From the NCBI RefSeq assembly GCF_001500045.1, contig NZ_LQIX01000017.1, positions 1-64,000 of the forward strand: a stretch of 64,000 nucleotides of DNA, given 5' to 3'. Positions 10,229 to 19,078 of this stretch are shown here, piece after piece. The notes beneath the pieces are model-generated. The model saw only the letters and a list, made by a program, of their open reading frames with translations, made no database searches and was not told the origin of the DNA. Within the stretch, counting starts at the first letter, position 1. Each line of letters opens with the position of its first letter. The position numbers and the translations under genes were made by a program. Origin of the DNA: Mycobacterium sp. GA-1199 (GTDB lineage: Bacteria; Actinomycetota; Actinomycetes; Mycobacteriales; Mycobacteriaceae).

Positions 10229-10750
10229 CTAGCGCAGGACTTTGTCCAGCGTGCGCAGATTCCTGGTGGTGGTCGACGACTTGTACCGTTTCTTGCCCAT
10301 GGTCTTGCCGATGGTGCTGTCGAGCGTTGCGGCCTTGGGCACCTGCCAGTAGACGACGCCCTCGCCGCGCTCGATCTTCTCCTCGGGGGTGGCTTGCTCG
10401 GCCAGGCCGGCGAGCTCGTCGAGCACTTGTTCGTCGGTCACGAATGTGACGTAGGAGTGGTGGTCGGAGACCTCGCGCTCGAAGGGATAGGCGCGCGAGA
10501 TCGCGGCAACGGTATCGATCGGGTACGCCAGCACCCAGGCGTCGTACCCGAAGGTGTCGCGCAAGGCCTTCTCAGCCTTCTTCCGCACCGTCTCGACTCC
10601 CGACCCGCTGTCGAACACGACGTTGCCGCTGGCGAGAATCGTTCGTACCGAACGGAATCCGACTCCCTCGAAGGCCTTCGCGACGTCGGCCATCTTCAGG
10701 TTGACGCCACCGACGTTGACGCCGCGCAGGAAAGCCGCATAGCGCGTCAT
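10229..10750 (-). CDS. DUF1697 family protein
   Basis: A 173-aa cytosolic protein beginning MTRYAAFLRGVNVGG, the signature of DUF1697. Further family features are TILASGNVVFDS near residues 38-49 and a C-terminal KTMGKKRYKSSTTTRNLRTL segment. The biochemical function of the family is not established. The ATG at 10750-10748 overlaps the upstream methyltransferase stop in TGATG, so it is translationally coupled to that gene. It lies 14 bp before the next methyltransferase, giving a three-gene minus-strand operon. Confidence 0.85.
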   Translation of the reverse strand: MTRYAAFLRGVNVGGVNLKMADVAKAFEGVGFRSVRTILASGNVVFDSGSGVETVRKKAEKALRDTFGYDAWVLAYPIDTVAAISRAYPFEREVSDHHSYVTFVTDEQVLDELAGLAEQATPEEKIERGEGVVYWQVPKAATLDSTIGKTMGKKRYKSSTTTRNLRTLDKVLR

Positions 10751-11586
10751 CAGCCGAACTCCAGCAGGGTGTGGCTGGGGCGGCCCTTGCGCAGGAACCC
10801 GACGCGGTCCCACGCCGGCGAGGCCAGCACCTTGTACAGCCCACGCCCCGGCACCATGGCGAGGTCGTGTGCGGCGCGCACACCGGGAATGCGCCCGGCC
10901 AGCGCGAGGGCCTCGTCGGGGGTTAGCGCGAAGGGCATCGGTGGGGTGACGTAACGGTCGGACAGCTTCAGTTTGCCGCGCACCGTGCGTCGACTGAACC
11001 AGGGCGGCACGGAGTCGAACATCATCCGGCCTCCGGGAAAGCGCGCCGCGCAGTCGCGGATCAGACCGAGCGCGTCGTCGGGGTCCAGATACATCAGCAG
11101 GCCTTCGGCGGTGATGAACGCACCGTTCGACGCATCGATGTGGTCCATCCAGCTGCGGTCCAGCGCTGACTGCGCCAGCGAAACGATCCGGTCATCGTGT
11201 GGCAATAGCTTCTCGCGCAGGGCCACGATGGGTGGGAGATCGACTGAATACCAGGTCAATTCGTCGGCGACGCCGTGTCTCTGCAGTCGCCAGAAGCTGG
11301 TCTGCAGACCTTCGGCGAGCGCAACCACCGATGCTTTCGGATGGGTGGTCAAATACTCGCGAGTGGCGGCATCGAACGCGAGGGCCCGGACGGCGTGCGA
11401 CTGGTTGGGCTTGCCGAACTTGCCGTAGTCGTAGTCGATGGCGTCGAACAGCGTGATGGCCCACGGGTCGCGGAGTATCCCGTCGGATCGCTTGGCCTCG
11501 CTGGCGCGGAAGTACAGCGTCCACAGCGCGGTCGCAGATACGCCTTCGAGCACGTTGCCGTCGATTCGGTGTGCAGGACCGGTCAC
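10750..11586 (-). CDS. PPM1/LCMT-type methyltransferase (paralogue of the 9363-10214 gene)
   Basis: This 278-aa protein has the same landmarks as its neighbour: VVALAEGLQTSFWRLQ, WYSVDLPPIVALREKL, SWMDHIDASNGAFITAEG and LLMYLDP. The GTG at 11586 was chosen because an upstream extension would run into the divergent Rv1155-like gene starting at 11618 and lacks similarity. It is first in a minus-strand operon with the DUF1697 gene (TGATG overlap) and the second methyltransferase, so the pair probably arose by local duplication with DUF1697 between. Substrate unknown. Confidence 0.85.
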   Translation of the reverse strand: MTGPAHRIDGNVLEGVSATALWTLYFRASEAKRSDGILRDPWAITLFDAIDYDYGKFGKPNQSHAVRALAFDAATREYLTTHPKASVVALAEGLQTSFWRLQRHGVADELTWYSVDLPPIVALREKLLPHDDRIVSLAQSALDRSWMDHIDASNGAFITAEGLLMYLDPDDALGLIRDCAARFPGGRMMFDSVPPWFSRRTVRGKLKLSDRYVTPPMPFALTPDEALALAGRIPGVRAAHDLAMVPGRGLYKVLASPAWDRVGFLRKGRPSHTLLEFG

Positions 11587-11599
11587 ATCTCGATGGTAG

Positions 11600-12061
<462 letters not shown>

Positions 12062-12102
12062 AGCAGGCGACGGCCGGCCGGCTCTCGGGCTAGGCTGCCG
12101 TC

Positions 12103-12270
12103 ATGGCTGAGACACCGGAAGACGACACCAAGCGCAAGTTCCGGGAGGCGCTGGAGCGCAAGAAGGCCAAGGCGGCCGGCGGCGGCAACCACAAGGACGG
12201 CGGTGCTAAGCAGTCGCGCGCGCATGGACCGGTTGAGCATCGGCGGGAGTTTCGGCGCAAGAGCGGCTAG
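12103..12270 (+). CDS. DUF5302 small basic protein
   Basis: A 55-aa protein starting MAETPEDDTKRKFREALERK with a charged helix followed by a Gly/Lys-rich tail ending FRRKSG. This is the DUF5302 pattern found across mycobacteria directly after Rv1155-like genes (I recall Rv1155a). Function unknown; it looks like a nucleic-acid- or protein-binding tail peptide. The last 65 bp overlap, tail to tail, the 3' end of the acyltransferase gene on the other strand, which is unusual for two real genes, but both reading frames look genuine. Confidence 0.78.
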   Translation: MAETPEDDTKRKFREALERKKAKAAGGGNHKDGGAKQSRAHGPVEHRREFRRKSG

Positions 12271-13645
12271 GCGGACGACGATCTAGCGGCGAGGAACGAG
12301 CCGCGTTGAGGAGTCTGCCATCAAATGTGAGGCCACGGGCGACGACAAGCGCGGTCAACATCACCGCCACGCACAGCAGGCCCTGATCCTTCAGTCCCCA
12401 ACCCACCGCGGCCAGGGTGGCTGCGCCTGCGGTGCAGAGCAGGACACCGACTGTCACGCTGAGCACACCGGGCTCGGCGAGGTATCCGCCGTCCCACAGC
12501 GGTAACGGGTCGTTCTCCAGTGAGCGCAGCGTGACGAACAGCAGCGCAACCACCGTGGCCATGATCAGCACCTGCAGAACCGACACCGCGATGAAGCTCG
12601 GGGCGGCCGGGTCGAAGCGCGGGTAGCCCAGGTAGTCGAACGCCAGGTGCATCATCAGCAGCGCGGGCATGTGCCACAGGTACAGCGTCATGGCACCGGT
12701 GTTGCCGATCGCGGTCAGCCACCACACCCACCTCCGCCGCGCCCACCGCGCGATCGCCGGCATGGCAGCAATTACGAACGCGCACATCATGATTGCGTGG
12801 CCAGCCAGGAGTAGCGACGGCGGTGTCATGTTCTTGAGCTGCTGGGTTTCGATGCCGACCAGGCTCAGCTCGTAAGGTCCGAACGTCACCAGCGCCAGGT
12901 TGACCGCCAGCATCACGGCGCCCAGTGCGACCGCCACGCGCGCGCTCAGCAGTGCGCGTCGATAGCCGACGGCGAGCATGCCCGGAATCAGCCAGGCGGT
13001 CAGATTCAGGTAGCCCAGCCCGGCCCAGCCGTCGACGTTGATCCGCATCGCGTCAACGACGGCTATGAACCCGTAGGTGGCGGCGACTGCGGCCACCAGT
13101 CGGCCTGCGGTGGTGATGCGGGCCAACACCGGTACCGCAGCGAGCACCAACACGTAGGCGCCCAGAAACCACAACAGTTGGATCGAGATTCCGGCGACGG
13201 GTTCGTAGACGTGTTGGGGCAGAACAAGTCGCAGGGCGATCAGCGCGACGGCCCAGAAGGCGAGGTAAAAGAACACGGGCCGGTAGAGCCGGGTGCAGCG
13301 TCGCAGCAGCCAATTGCCCCAGCTGCTGCCGAGGTTCCAACTCTCAACGCTGGCGGCCACGCCCGCGAAGAAGAACAGCGGCATGATTTGAAACACCCAG
13401 GTGAGCGCCTGAAGAACGGGCGATGCGGTGAGCAGGTTGCTCCAGATGAACACGTCGTCGCGCAAGGTGCTGGTGGCCATCACGGTGTGGCCGATCACCA
13501 CCCCGAGCAACGACACGATGCGGATGACGTCGATCGCACGGTCTCGGGACGCCGGAGTTGCCGCCTCGATGTCGGCTGCGGTTGGAAACATCGTCATGTG
13601 GTTGATCGTCGGGGCGGGGGTGGCGTCGCGCATGAGTAGAAGCAC
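12206..13645 (-). CDS. Membrane-bound acyltransferase (acyltransferase-3 family)
   Basis: About 479 aa with roughly ten to twelve TM helices. The N-terminal block RDRAIDVIRIVSLLGVVIGH near residues 34-53 has the conserved Arg/His arrangement of acyltransferase-3 proteins, which transfer acyl groups from CoA to sugars or other envelope molecules across the membrane. Further helices include FQIMPLFFFAGVAASVESW near 85-103 and LTAIGNTGAMTLYLWHMPAL near 318-337. The start is uncertain: GTG 13645, or in-frame ATG codons at 13633, 13597 and 13591. The C-terminal tail after about residue 435 is disordered and overlaps DUF5302 by 65 bp. Substrate unknown. Confidence 0.8.
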   Translation of the reverse strand: MLLLMRDATPAPTINHMTMFPTAADIEAATPASRDRAIDVIRIVSLLGVVIGHTVMATSTLRDDVFIWSNLLTASPVLQALTWVFQIMPLFFFAGVAASVESWNLGSSWGNWLLRRCTRLYRPVFFYLAFWAVALIALRLVLPQHVYEPVAGISIQLLWFLGAYVLVLAAVPVLARITTAGRLVAAVAATYGFIAVVDAMRINVDGWAGLGYLNLTAWLIPGMLAVGYRRALLSARVAVALGAVMLAVNLALVTFGPYELSLVGIETQQLKNMTPPSLLLAGHAIMMCAFVIAAMPAIARWARRRWVWWLTAIGNTGAMTLYLWHMPALLMMHLAFDYLGYPRFDPAAPSFIAVSVLQVLIMATVVALLFVTLRSLENDPLPLWDGGYLAEPGVLSVTVGVLLCTAGAATLAAVGWGLKDQGLLCVAVMLTALVVARGLTFDGRLLNAARSSPLDRRPPSRSCAETPADAQPVHARATA

Positions 13646-13697
13646 TTAAAAGGGTCGCCGGCGGCGCATCTCCGCCGGAGCCAAGTCGCTCAGATGA

Positions 13698-14915
13698 TTA
13701 CGCGCCGGACGCGGCCGTGCGCGTTTCCCGTGCGTCTCTTGACTCGCGCAGCAGAATCGCCACCAGGCAGATGCCCGACAGAACCGCGACCGCCACGGCG
13801 AAACTCACGCCCGCCGTGCGTAATCCCCAGGTATCGGCGGCCACACCCTCGCCGACAACGGGTAGCGAGATGGCCACGTAGCCGATGACGAAGTAGGTCG
13901 AGTTGACCTCGGCGCGGCGTTCGACCGGGCTGCGCTCCGAGATCGCGGCCAGGCCGCGGCTGAAACTCATACCCTGCCCCGCACCCGACACCACGGCGGC
14001 CGCGACGAGCCCGATCAGCGACGAGAGTTGAAGTGCGACTGCGAGAATCGCCATCCCGGCGACCAGGATTGCGCAGCCGACGGCGAGCGCCCGCTGCGGC
14101 CGCATGGTGTTGGTGGCGATCTGCGTCAGGGCGGACGCGGCGAAGATCGAACCGGCGATGAGTCCGGCGACTGCCTGGTTGTCGATCCCGACGACCTCGG
14201 TCACGAAGGAGGGCGCCACGGCGGCGAACAGGCCAGTGACGGCAAATCCGGCGAATCCCGCGATCGCGGCGAGGATGAACACCGAACGCACCTCGGGCGG
14301 AACCGCCAGACGCTGCAGCGCGATGCGTCCGGACCGTGGCGATGTCTCCGGCACCAGCAGCACCGCCACGCCCGCCAGCGCCGCCAGCACGATGTGGACG
14401 ATGAAGCTGAGATGCAGCGGCATCGGCGCGTACTCGACCAGCACGCCGGCCAGCATCGGACCGGCCCCGAGGCCGCCGATGTTGGCGACGGTCGCGACCG
14501 CGGCGGCCCTGCTGCGCCAGTGCGGCGGCGCGGCCTCGATGACCGCCGCGGTGGCCGTCCCGGTGGAGACGCCCGCGGACAGTCCGGAGAACACGCGGCC
14601 GACAACCAACAGCGGTACGGAATCGGCGACGACGAACACCCCGGCACTGATCAGCGCCGCGACGACCCCGCCGAGCAGCAGCGGACGCCTGCCGATCGCG
14701 TCAGACCACCGTCCGAACGTCAGCAGGGCGAACAGCACACCGCCCGCATACGCCGCGTAGACGACGGTGGTGGTGACCACCGAGAACTGCATCTGCTCGC
14801 CGTAAAGGGCGTACATCGGTGTGGGCATCGTGGTGCCGAGCATGATCGCGGCGAACGCGTACGCCAGCAGCGGGAAAGCCAGGCGCGTGCCCGCGCGGGC
14901 TGGAGCCTCAGACAC
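13698..14915 (-). CDS. MFS transporter, drug-exporter type
   Basis: A 405-aa major facilitator with twelve predicted TM segments. The motif A-like loop is FGRWSDAIGRRPLLLGG near residues 67-83 (G-x-x-x-D-x-x-G-R-R), followed by the motif C region. This is the class used for drug or metabolite efflux. The start was set at the GTG 14915 (VSEAPARAGTRLAFPLLAYA); an upstream ATG at 14948 would add eleven basic residues and lies in an inverted repeat. Substrate unknown. It stands alone, transcribed away from the ActP operon side and separated from actP by an inverted repeat. Confidence 0.85.
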   Translation of the reverse strand: MSEAPARAGTRLAFPLLAYAFAAIMLGTTMPTPMYALYGEQMQFSVVTTTVVYAAYAGGVLFALLTFGRWSDAIGRRPLLLGGVVAALISAGVFVVADSVPLLVVGRVFSGLSAGVSTGTATAAVIEAAPPHWRSRAAAVATVANIGGLGAGPMLAGVLVEYAPMPLHLSFIVHIVLAALAGVAVLLVPETSPRSGRIALQRLAVPPEVRSVFILAAIAGFAGFAVTGLFAAVAPSFVTEVVGIDNQAVAGLIAGSIFAASALTQIATNTMRPQRALAVGCAILVAGMAILAVALQLSSLIGLVAAAVVSGAGQGMSFSRGLAAISERSPVERRAEVNSTYFVIGYVAISLPVVGEGVAADTWGLRTAGVSFAVAVAVLSGICLVAILLRESRDARETRTAASGA

Positions 14916-14937
14916 GTCGCGGTGCAACTTTCTGCGC

Positions 14938-14994
14938 CGAAATTGCACTCCAGCAGACGGTCACTCGGACTTTGCCTGCTGGAATGCAGTTTCG
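14938..14994. repeat. Imperfect 19-bp inverted repeat between MFS gene and actP
   Basis: Left arm 14938-14956 (CGAAATTGCACTCCAGCAG) and right arm 14976-14994 (CTGCTGGAATGCAGTTTCG) pair with only two mismatches around a 19-nt loop. It lies just upstream of the MFS start and 12 bp downstream of the actP stop on the same strand, so it could terminate the actP message or act as an operator for the MFS gene. No T-tract follows. Confidence 0.7.
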
Positions 14995-15005
14995 CGGGGT
15001 TAAAG

Positions 15006-16637
15006 TCAGTGTGTGACGGCCTTCTCGGCGCCGACGCCGGTCAGCGAGCGAACCTCGAACTCGGCATTGATGTCCGGATCGCCGCGGTCGGCTGAGGTCA
15101 GCGTGCCGATGGCGCCGAGCAGGAAGGCCAGCGGGATCGACACGATGCCAGGATTGGCCAGCGGGAACCATGCGAAGTCGAGGCTGGGCAGCATCGCGGT
15201 CTTCGATCCCGACACGGCGGGGGAGAACACGATCAGCAGGATCGTCGAGATCAGACCGCCGTACATGCTCCACAACGCGCCCCGGGTGTTGAACCGCGGC
15301 CAGTACAGCGAGTACAGGATGGTCGGCAGGTTGGCCGCGGCGGCCACCGCGAACGCGAGGGCGACGAGGAACGCGATGTTCTGCTCGGCCGCCAGGACGC
15401 CCAGGCCGATCGCGAAGACACCCAGCACCACGACCGTGATGCGCGATACCCGCACCTGTTCGTCTTCGCTGACCCGGTCGCTCTTGAGCACGCTGGCGTA
15501 GATGTCGTGGGCGAAAGACGTTGCCGCGGTGATGGTCAGGCCGGCGACGACGGCGAGGATCGTCGCGAACGCGACCGCCGAGATGATGCCGAGCAGGATG
15601 ACCCCGCCGAGTTCGAACGCCAGAAGCGGCGCGGCCGAGTTCTGCCCGCCGGGGGCGGCCAGGATGGTCTCGGGTCCGACGAGCGCCGCGGCGCCGTAAC
15701 CGAGCGCAAGGGTGAACAGGTAGAACGCGCCGATGAGCGCGATCGCCCAGACCACCGAGCGGCGCGCCTCCTTGGCGGTCGGCACCGTGTAGAAGCGCAT
15801 CAGCACGTGCGGCAGGCCCGCGGTGCCGAGCACCAGCGCCAGCGCCAAGGAGATGAAATTGATCTGCGATGTCAACGAGGCGCCGTATTGCGCCCCGGGG
15901 GCCAGGACGTCCCGCGCGGCGACCGCCTCATTCGACGAGCCCGAGACGGCCGACTGGGCCGCGCCGAGGATCTCGGAGAAGTTCGCACCGAACTTGGCGA
16001 GCACCCACACCGTCATCAGCGCCGTGCCGCCGATCAACAGCACAGCCTTGATGATCTGCACCCAGGTGGTGCCCTTCATGCCGCCGATCAGCACGTAGAC
16101 GATCATCAGGACGCCGACGACGGCGATCACGACGGCCTGGCCGAAATCGCTGGTGACGTTGAGCAACAGCGCGACGAGTCCGCCGGCGCCTGCCATCTGC
16201 GCCAGTAGGTAGAACAGGCACACGGCCAGAGTCGTGGTGGCCGCCGCCAGCCGTACCGGGCGTTGCTTGAGCCGGAAGCTCAGCACGTCGGCCATCGTGA
16301 ATTTGCCTGCGTTGCGCAGTAATTCGGCGACCAACAACAGCGCGACGAGCCAGGCCACCAGGAAGCCGATCGAATAGAGGAAGCCGTCATAGCCGTAGAC
16401 CGCGATCGCACCCGCGATGCCGAGGAAGCTGGCGGCCGACAGATAGTCACCGGAGATCGCGATGCCGTTCTGCGGACCGGTGAACGACCGTCCGGCCGTG
16501 AAGAACTCGGCGGCGGTGGCATTCTTCTTGCTCGCGCGGATCACGATGTACAGCGTCACCGCAACGAACAGCCCGAAGATGCCGATGTTGGCGGCGGGGT
16601 TGCCGACGGTCTGGTCGACGGCCAGCAGGGTGCTCAT
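15006..16637 (-). CDS. actP: Cation/acetate symporter (SSS family)
   Basis: A 543-aa sodium:solute symporter with about thirteen TM helices. It matches the ActP/YjcG monocarboxylate group: AEFFTAGRSFTGPQNGIAIS near residues 43-62 and GDYLSAASFLGIAGAIA just after are hallmark sequences. It probably imports acetate, propionate or pyruvate with Na+ or H+. The ATG at 16637 overlaps the stop of the DUF485 gene (ATGA), a conserved pairing (yjcH-actP), so both are translated together. Longer upstream frames only shadow the DUF485 gene. Confidence 0.9.
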   Translation of the reverse strand: MSTLLAVDQTVGNPAANIGIFGLFVAVTLYIVIRASKKNATAAEFFTAGRSFTGPQNGIAISGDYLSAASFLGIAGAIAVYGYDGFLYSIGFLVAWLVALLLVAELLRNAGKFTMADVLSFRLKQRPVRLAAATTTLAVCLFYLLAQMAGAGGLVALLLNVTSDFGQAVVIAVVGVLMIVYVLIGGMKGTTWVQIIKAVLLIGGTALMTVWVLAKFGANFSEILGAAQSAVSGSSNEAVAARDVLAPGAQYGASLTSQINFISLALALVLGTAGLPHVLMRFYTVPTAKEARRSVVWAIALIGAFYLFTLALGYGAAALVGPETILAAPGGQNSAAPLLAFELGGVILLGIISAVAFATILAVVAGLTITAATSFAHDIYASVLKSDRVSEDEQVRVSRITVVVLGVFAIGLGVLAAEQNIAFLVALAFAVAAAANLPTILYSLYWPRFNTRGALWSMYGGLISTILLIVFSPAVSGSKTAMLPSLDFAWFPLANPGIVSIPLAFLLGAIGTLTSADRGDPDINAEFEVRSLTGVGAEKAVTH

Positions 16638-16984
16638 GCCGCGCCGCCTTCCAGCTTGGTTCGGATGGCCTCGGCCCGCGGGTCGAGCTCGCGGTTGGCA
16701 AAGCGTACGTAAAGGCCAGTGATCACGAACGTGGAGACGAACTGGCCGATGCCGATCGACAGACCGACATTGATATTGCCCCACACCTTGATCGCCATGA
16801 AGTCGTGGGCGAAAGCGCCGAGGATCACGTAGGCGGCATACCAGACCAGGAACAGCGCGCTCATAGGGAAGACGAAGCGGCTCAGCCTGAATCGCAACTC
16901 TTGAAACTCGGGGCTCGCTTGTAAAGTTCGGTACTCCTCGCCGCTGATCGGGGTATCCCGATGCGGCAGGTCAAGTTCGGCCAT
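16634..16984 (-). CDS. DUF485 membrane protein (YjcH-like partner of ActP)
   Basis: A 116-aa protein with two TM helices, FPMSALFLVWYAAYVILGAF near residues 39-58 and VGLSIGIGQFVSTFVITGLY near 73-92, flanked by charged cytoplasmic ends. This is the DUF485 family, which is almost always encoded directly before ActP-type symporters; a role in symporter assembly or activity is inferred. The stop overlaps the actP start by ATGA. Its start is close to a good AGGAGTGAG sequence. Confidence 0.88.
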   Translation of the reverse strand: MAELDLPHRDTPISGEEYRTLQASPEFQELRFRLSRFVFPMSALFLVWYAAYVILGAFAHDFMAIKVWGNINVGLSIGIGQFVSTFVITGLYVRFANRELDPRAEAIRTKLEGGAA

Positions 16985-17274
16985 CTCACTCCTGAACTCC
17001 GACGATGGAACTACTCAGTTGCTGGTACGAAACTCTGGTTCACGCGTAGTCGCGGACACTCCGCGACACGCCGACAGAAATACCCACTTGTGGATTGTGG
17101 GCGGTGATCGGCGGGCCGCAGCTGATACGAACCATGCTTGGGTAGGCGGCCCCCTGCCCACGGCGGTCGCTAAGCGACACGGTCCTCACCGCGACGCGGA
17201 CTCTGCGAGAGGTCTGTCGGTTCTTCCTGCGAGTAGCAGCGCGGCTAACGATCGATCGGCAACCAGAGGTTGCG
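16985..17274. other. Intergenic region upstream of DUF485-actP
   Basis: This is 290 bp between the desaturase stop and the DUF485 start, both on the minus strand, and should hold the promoter of the symporter operon. I found no convincing ORF, palindrome over 8 bp or T-rich terminator in it. Confidence 0.6.
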
Positions 17275-18198
17275 TCACGCCATCGAGGGTTCCGCTTCGC
17301 GAGCGGCGCGCTTCTCCTCGTAGTGCTTTGCCCTGGCGTCGAGCGCGGCGAGGAAAAACGAGAGCTCGTCGCGGGCTTGTTCACCCGCCGGCCCGAAGTC
17401 GGTGCGCTCAAAGATCCGCCAGAACCGCAGCACCGGCTGGAGCACCGCATCGTGGTGCAGGCGCAGATCGTAGATGCCCGCTTTGGCGATCGTGACGGCG
17501 TTCTTGGCGTAGTCCGTCATGCCCTGCCCGGGCATTTGGAAACCCACTACTTCGTCGCGGATCGTCTGCATCGCCTCGTCCGGCGCGAGGTCGAGCGCGG
17601 CGGCCATCAAGTTGCGGTAGAAGATCATATGCAGGTTCTCGTCGGTCGATATGCGAGCGAGCAACTGCTCGGCGACGGGGCATCCTGTCGCGCGCCCGGT
17701 GTTGCGGTGCGCGATTCGGGTCGCCAGTTCTTGAAAGGAGACGTAGGCCAACGCTTGCAACACGGTCTTGTCACCGCTGTCGTAACCCGCCGTAGTGTGC
17801 TCCATCCGCAGCGCTTCCAACCGGACGGGGTCCACCCCACGCGTTACGACGAGGTAGTCGCGAATCGCGATCGCGTGCCGGCCCTCTTCGGCAGTCCATC
17901 GACCGACCCACTGACCCCAGGCGCCGTCGCGCCCGAACCGGGTGGCGATCTCGCGGTGATAGGACGGCAAATTGTCCTCAGTCAGCAAATTGACAATCAT
18001 TGCTGTCTGCGCGACCGGGTCGAGCGGCGAATCCTCGGGTTGCCAATCGGTGCCACCGAGGAAGGAGAAATCCCGTCCGCGAGACCAAGGCACATAGTCA
18101 TGCGGCTGCCAGTCTTTCGCCACGGCGAGGTGGCGGTCAAGATTGGCCGCCACCACGGGCTCGAGTTCGAACAGCACACTGACCTGCTGATCTGTCAC
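17275..18198 (-). CDS. Soluble acyl-ACP desaturase (DesA-type diiron enzyme)
   Basis: A 307-aa protein of the plant-type acyl-ACP desaturase family, which introduces double bonds into acyl chains using a diiron centre. All ligands can be placed: Glu74, Glu105-x-x-His108 (EEGRH), Glu157 and Glu187-x-x-His190 (DENLH). Mycobacterial members include DesA1 and DesA2, essential for mycolate or unsaturated lipid formation; this one is a further paralogue without assigned number. The GTG at 18198 gives the family N-terminus (VTDQQVSVLFELEPVV); upstream codons read through a palindromic operator region. Unlike the rest of the window it stands alone, flanked by 290-bp and 301-bp gaps. Confidence 0.88.
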   Translation of the reverse strand: MTDQQVSVLFELEPVVAANLDRHLAVAKDWQPHDYVPWSRGRDFSFLGGTDWQPEDSPLDPVAQTAMIVNLLTEDNLPSYHREIATRFGRDGAWGQWVGRWTAEEGRHAIAIRDYLVVTRGVDPVRLEALRMEHTTAGYDSGDKTVLQALAYVSFQELATRIAHRNTGRATGCPVAEQLLARISTDENLHMIFYRNLMAAALDLAPDEAMQTIRDEVVGFQMPGQGMTDYAKNAVTIAKAGIYDLRLHHDAVLQPVLRFWRIFERTDFGPAGEQARDELSFFLAALDARAKHYEEKRAAREAEPSMA

Positions 18199-18202
18199 GA
18201 TT

Positions 18203-18237
18203 GCTACGCTAGCGTAGCTTACGGTTGCGTAGCTACG
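18203..18237. promoter_or_regulatory. Double palindrome operator upstream of the desaturase gene
   Basis: A perfect 16-bp palindrome, GCTACGCTAGCGTAGC at 18203-18218, is followed ten bases later by a perfect 10-bp one, CGTAGCTACG at 18228-18237. The first lies 4 bp from the desaturase GTG start. Both share the core GTAGC/GCTAC, so two dimers of one regulator, probably TetR type, could bind. Its placement over the start implies control of the desaturase. The regulator is not evident nearby. Confidence 0.65.
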
Positions 18238-18499
18238 GTTTCGGGATTGTTGTGGCAATCCAACACCGGGAAGAATTGCCCGACGCAAGATTCGCGGTGG
18301 TTGGGGCGCGGTCGCCTTGATGCTTCGGCGAATGTGTACTTGCAGGCCGACTCGGCGCCGATCCGCCAGGCTTCCATACTGTTGGCGAACATCCGGCTCG
18401 CAGCACTTTCGCGAAGCCGGTGAATCACCGCATGACGGCTGCCTCTGCTCAACAATCGGGACGGCGGGCACCACAATCACGCAGCCTTAGACTGGCGTC
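18238..18499. other. Intergenic region without a supported gene
   Basis: About 260 bp between the operator of the desaturase gene and the HhH-GPD gene. It is less GC-rich than the flanking genes and should carry the two divergent promoters. Open frames on both strands here are short, contain rare residues and have no ribosome binding site. Confidence 0.55.
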
Positions 18500-19078
18500 G
18501 TGGCGAAACTGCAGCTTGTCCAAGATCGCGCGGCCGACGCGCTGCTGGAATCAAACCCATTCGCATTGCTGACCGGGATGCTGCTCGATCAGCAGTACCC
18601 GATGGAGGCGGCGTTCGCGGGTCCGAAGAAGATCGCCGACCGCCTGGGTGGCTTCGATGTCCGCGAGATCGCTGACTACGATCCCGAGAAGTTCGTCGAG
18701 TTGTGTTCGAAAACCCCTGCCATTCATCGCTTTCCAGGTTCGATGGCCAAACGGGTACAGGCGCTCGCGCAGTTGATCGTCGATCGCTACGGCGGTGATG
18801 CGGCCGCGCTGTGGACCGAGGGCGACCCGGACGGCGCCGAGGTGCTGCGTCGGCTCAAGGCCCTGCCCGGGTTCGGTGAGCAGAAGGCGAAGATCTTTTT
18901 GGCCTTGCTCGGCAAGCAGTACGGAGTGACACCCGAAGGCTGGCGCAAGGCCGCCGGGGACTACGGCAAGCCCGGCTCGTACCGGTCGGTGGCCGACGTG
19001 GTCGACGCCGGTTCGCTGGAGAAGGTGCGGTCGTTCAAGAAGCAGGCGAAGGCAGCCGCCAAGGCCGCGAAGGGTTAG
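18500..19078 (+). CDS. HhH-GPD type base-excision DNA repair protein
   Basis: A 192-aa member of the endonuclease III/DNA glycosylase superfamily. The helix-hairpin-helix is LKALPGFGEQKAKIFLALLG near residues 118-137, with the upstream glycosylase helices containing LLTGMLLDQQYPMEAAF. There is no C-terminal 4Fe-4S cysteine cluster. The substrate base is unknown. The C-terminus is Lys/Ala-rich (KKQAKAAAKAAKG), which may bind DNA. The stop overlaps by 4 bp the stop of a convergent serine-recombinase-like gene. Confidence 0.85.
   Translation: MAKLQLVQDRAADALLESNPFALLTGMLLDQQYPMEAAFAGPKKIADRLGGFDVREIADYDPEKFVELCSKTPAIHRFPGSMAKRVQALAQLIVDRYGGDAAALWTEGDPDGAEVLRRLKALPGFGEQKAKIFLALLGKQYGVTPEGWRKAAGDYGKPGSYRSVADVVDAGSLEKVRSFKKQAKAAAKAAKG

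Noticed and set aside
17040..17450. A 136-codon minus-strand frame in and beside the gap before DUF485
   Set aside because: Most of it overlaps the desaturase gene in another frame; Ser/Arg-rich translation.
18219..18476. An 85-codon minus-strand frame upstream of the desaturase
   Set aside because: It runs through the operator palindromes, has poor codon bias and no ribosome binding site; more likely regulatory DNA.
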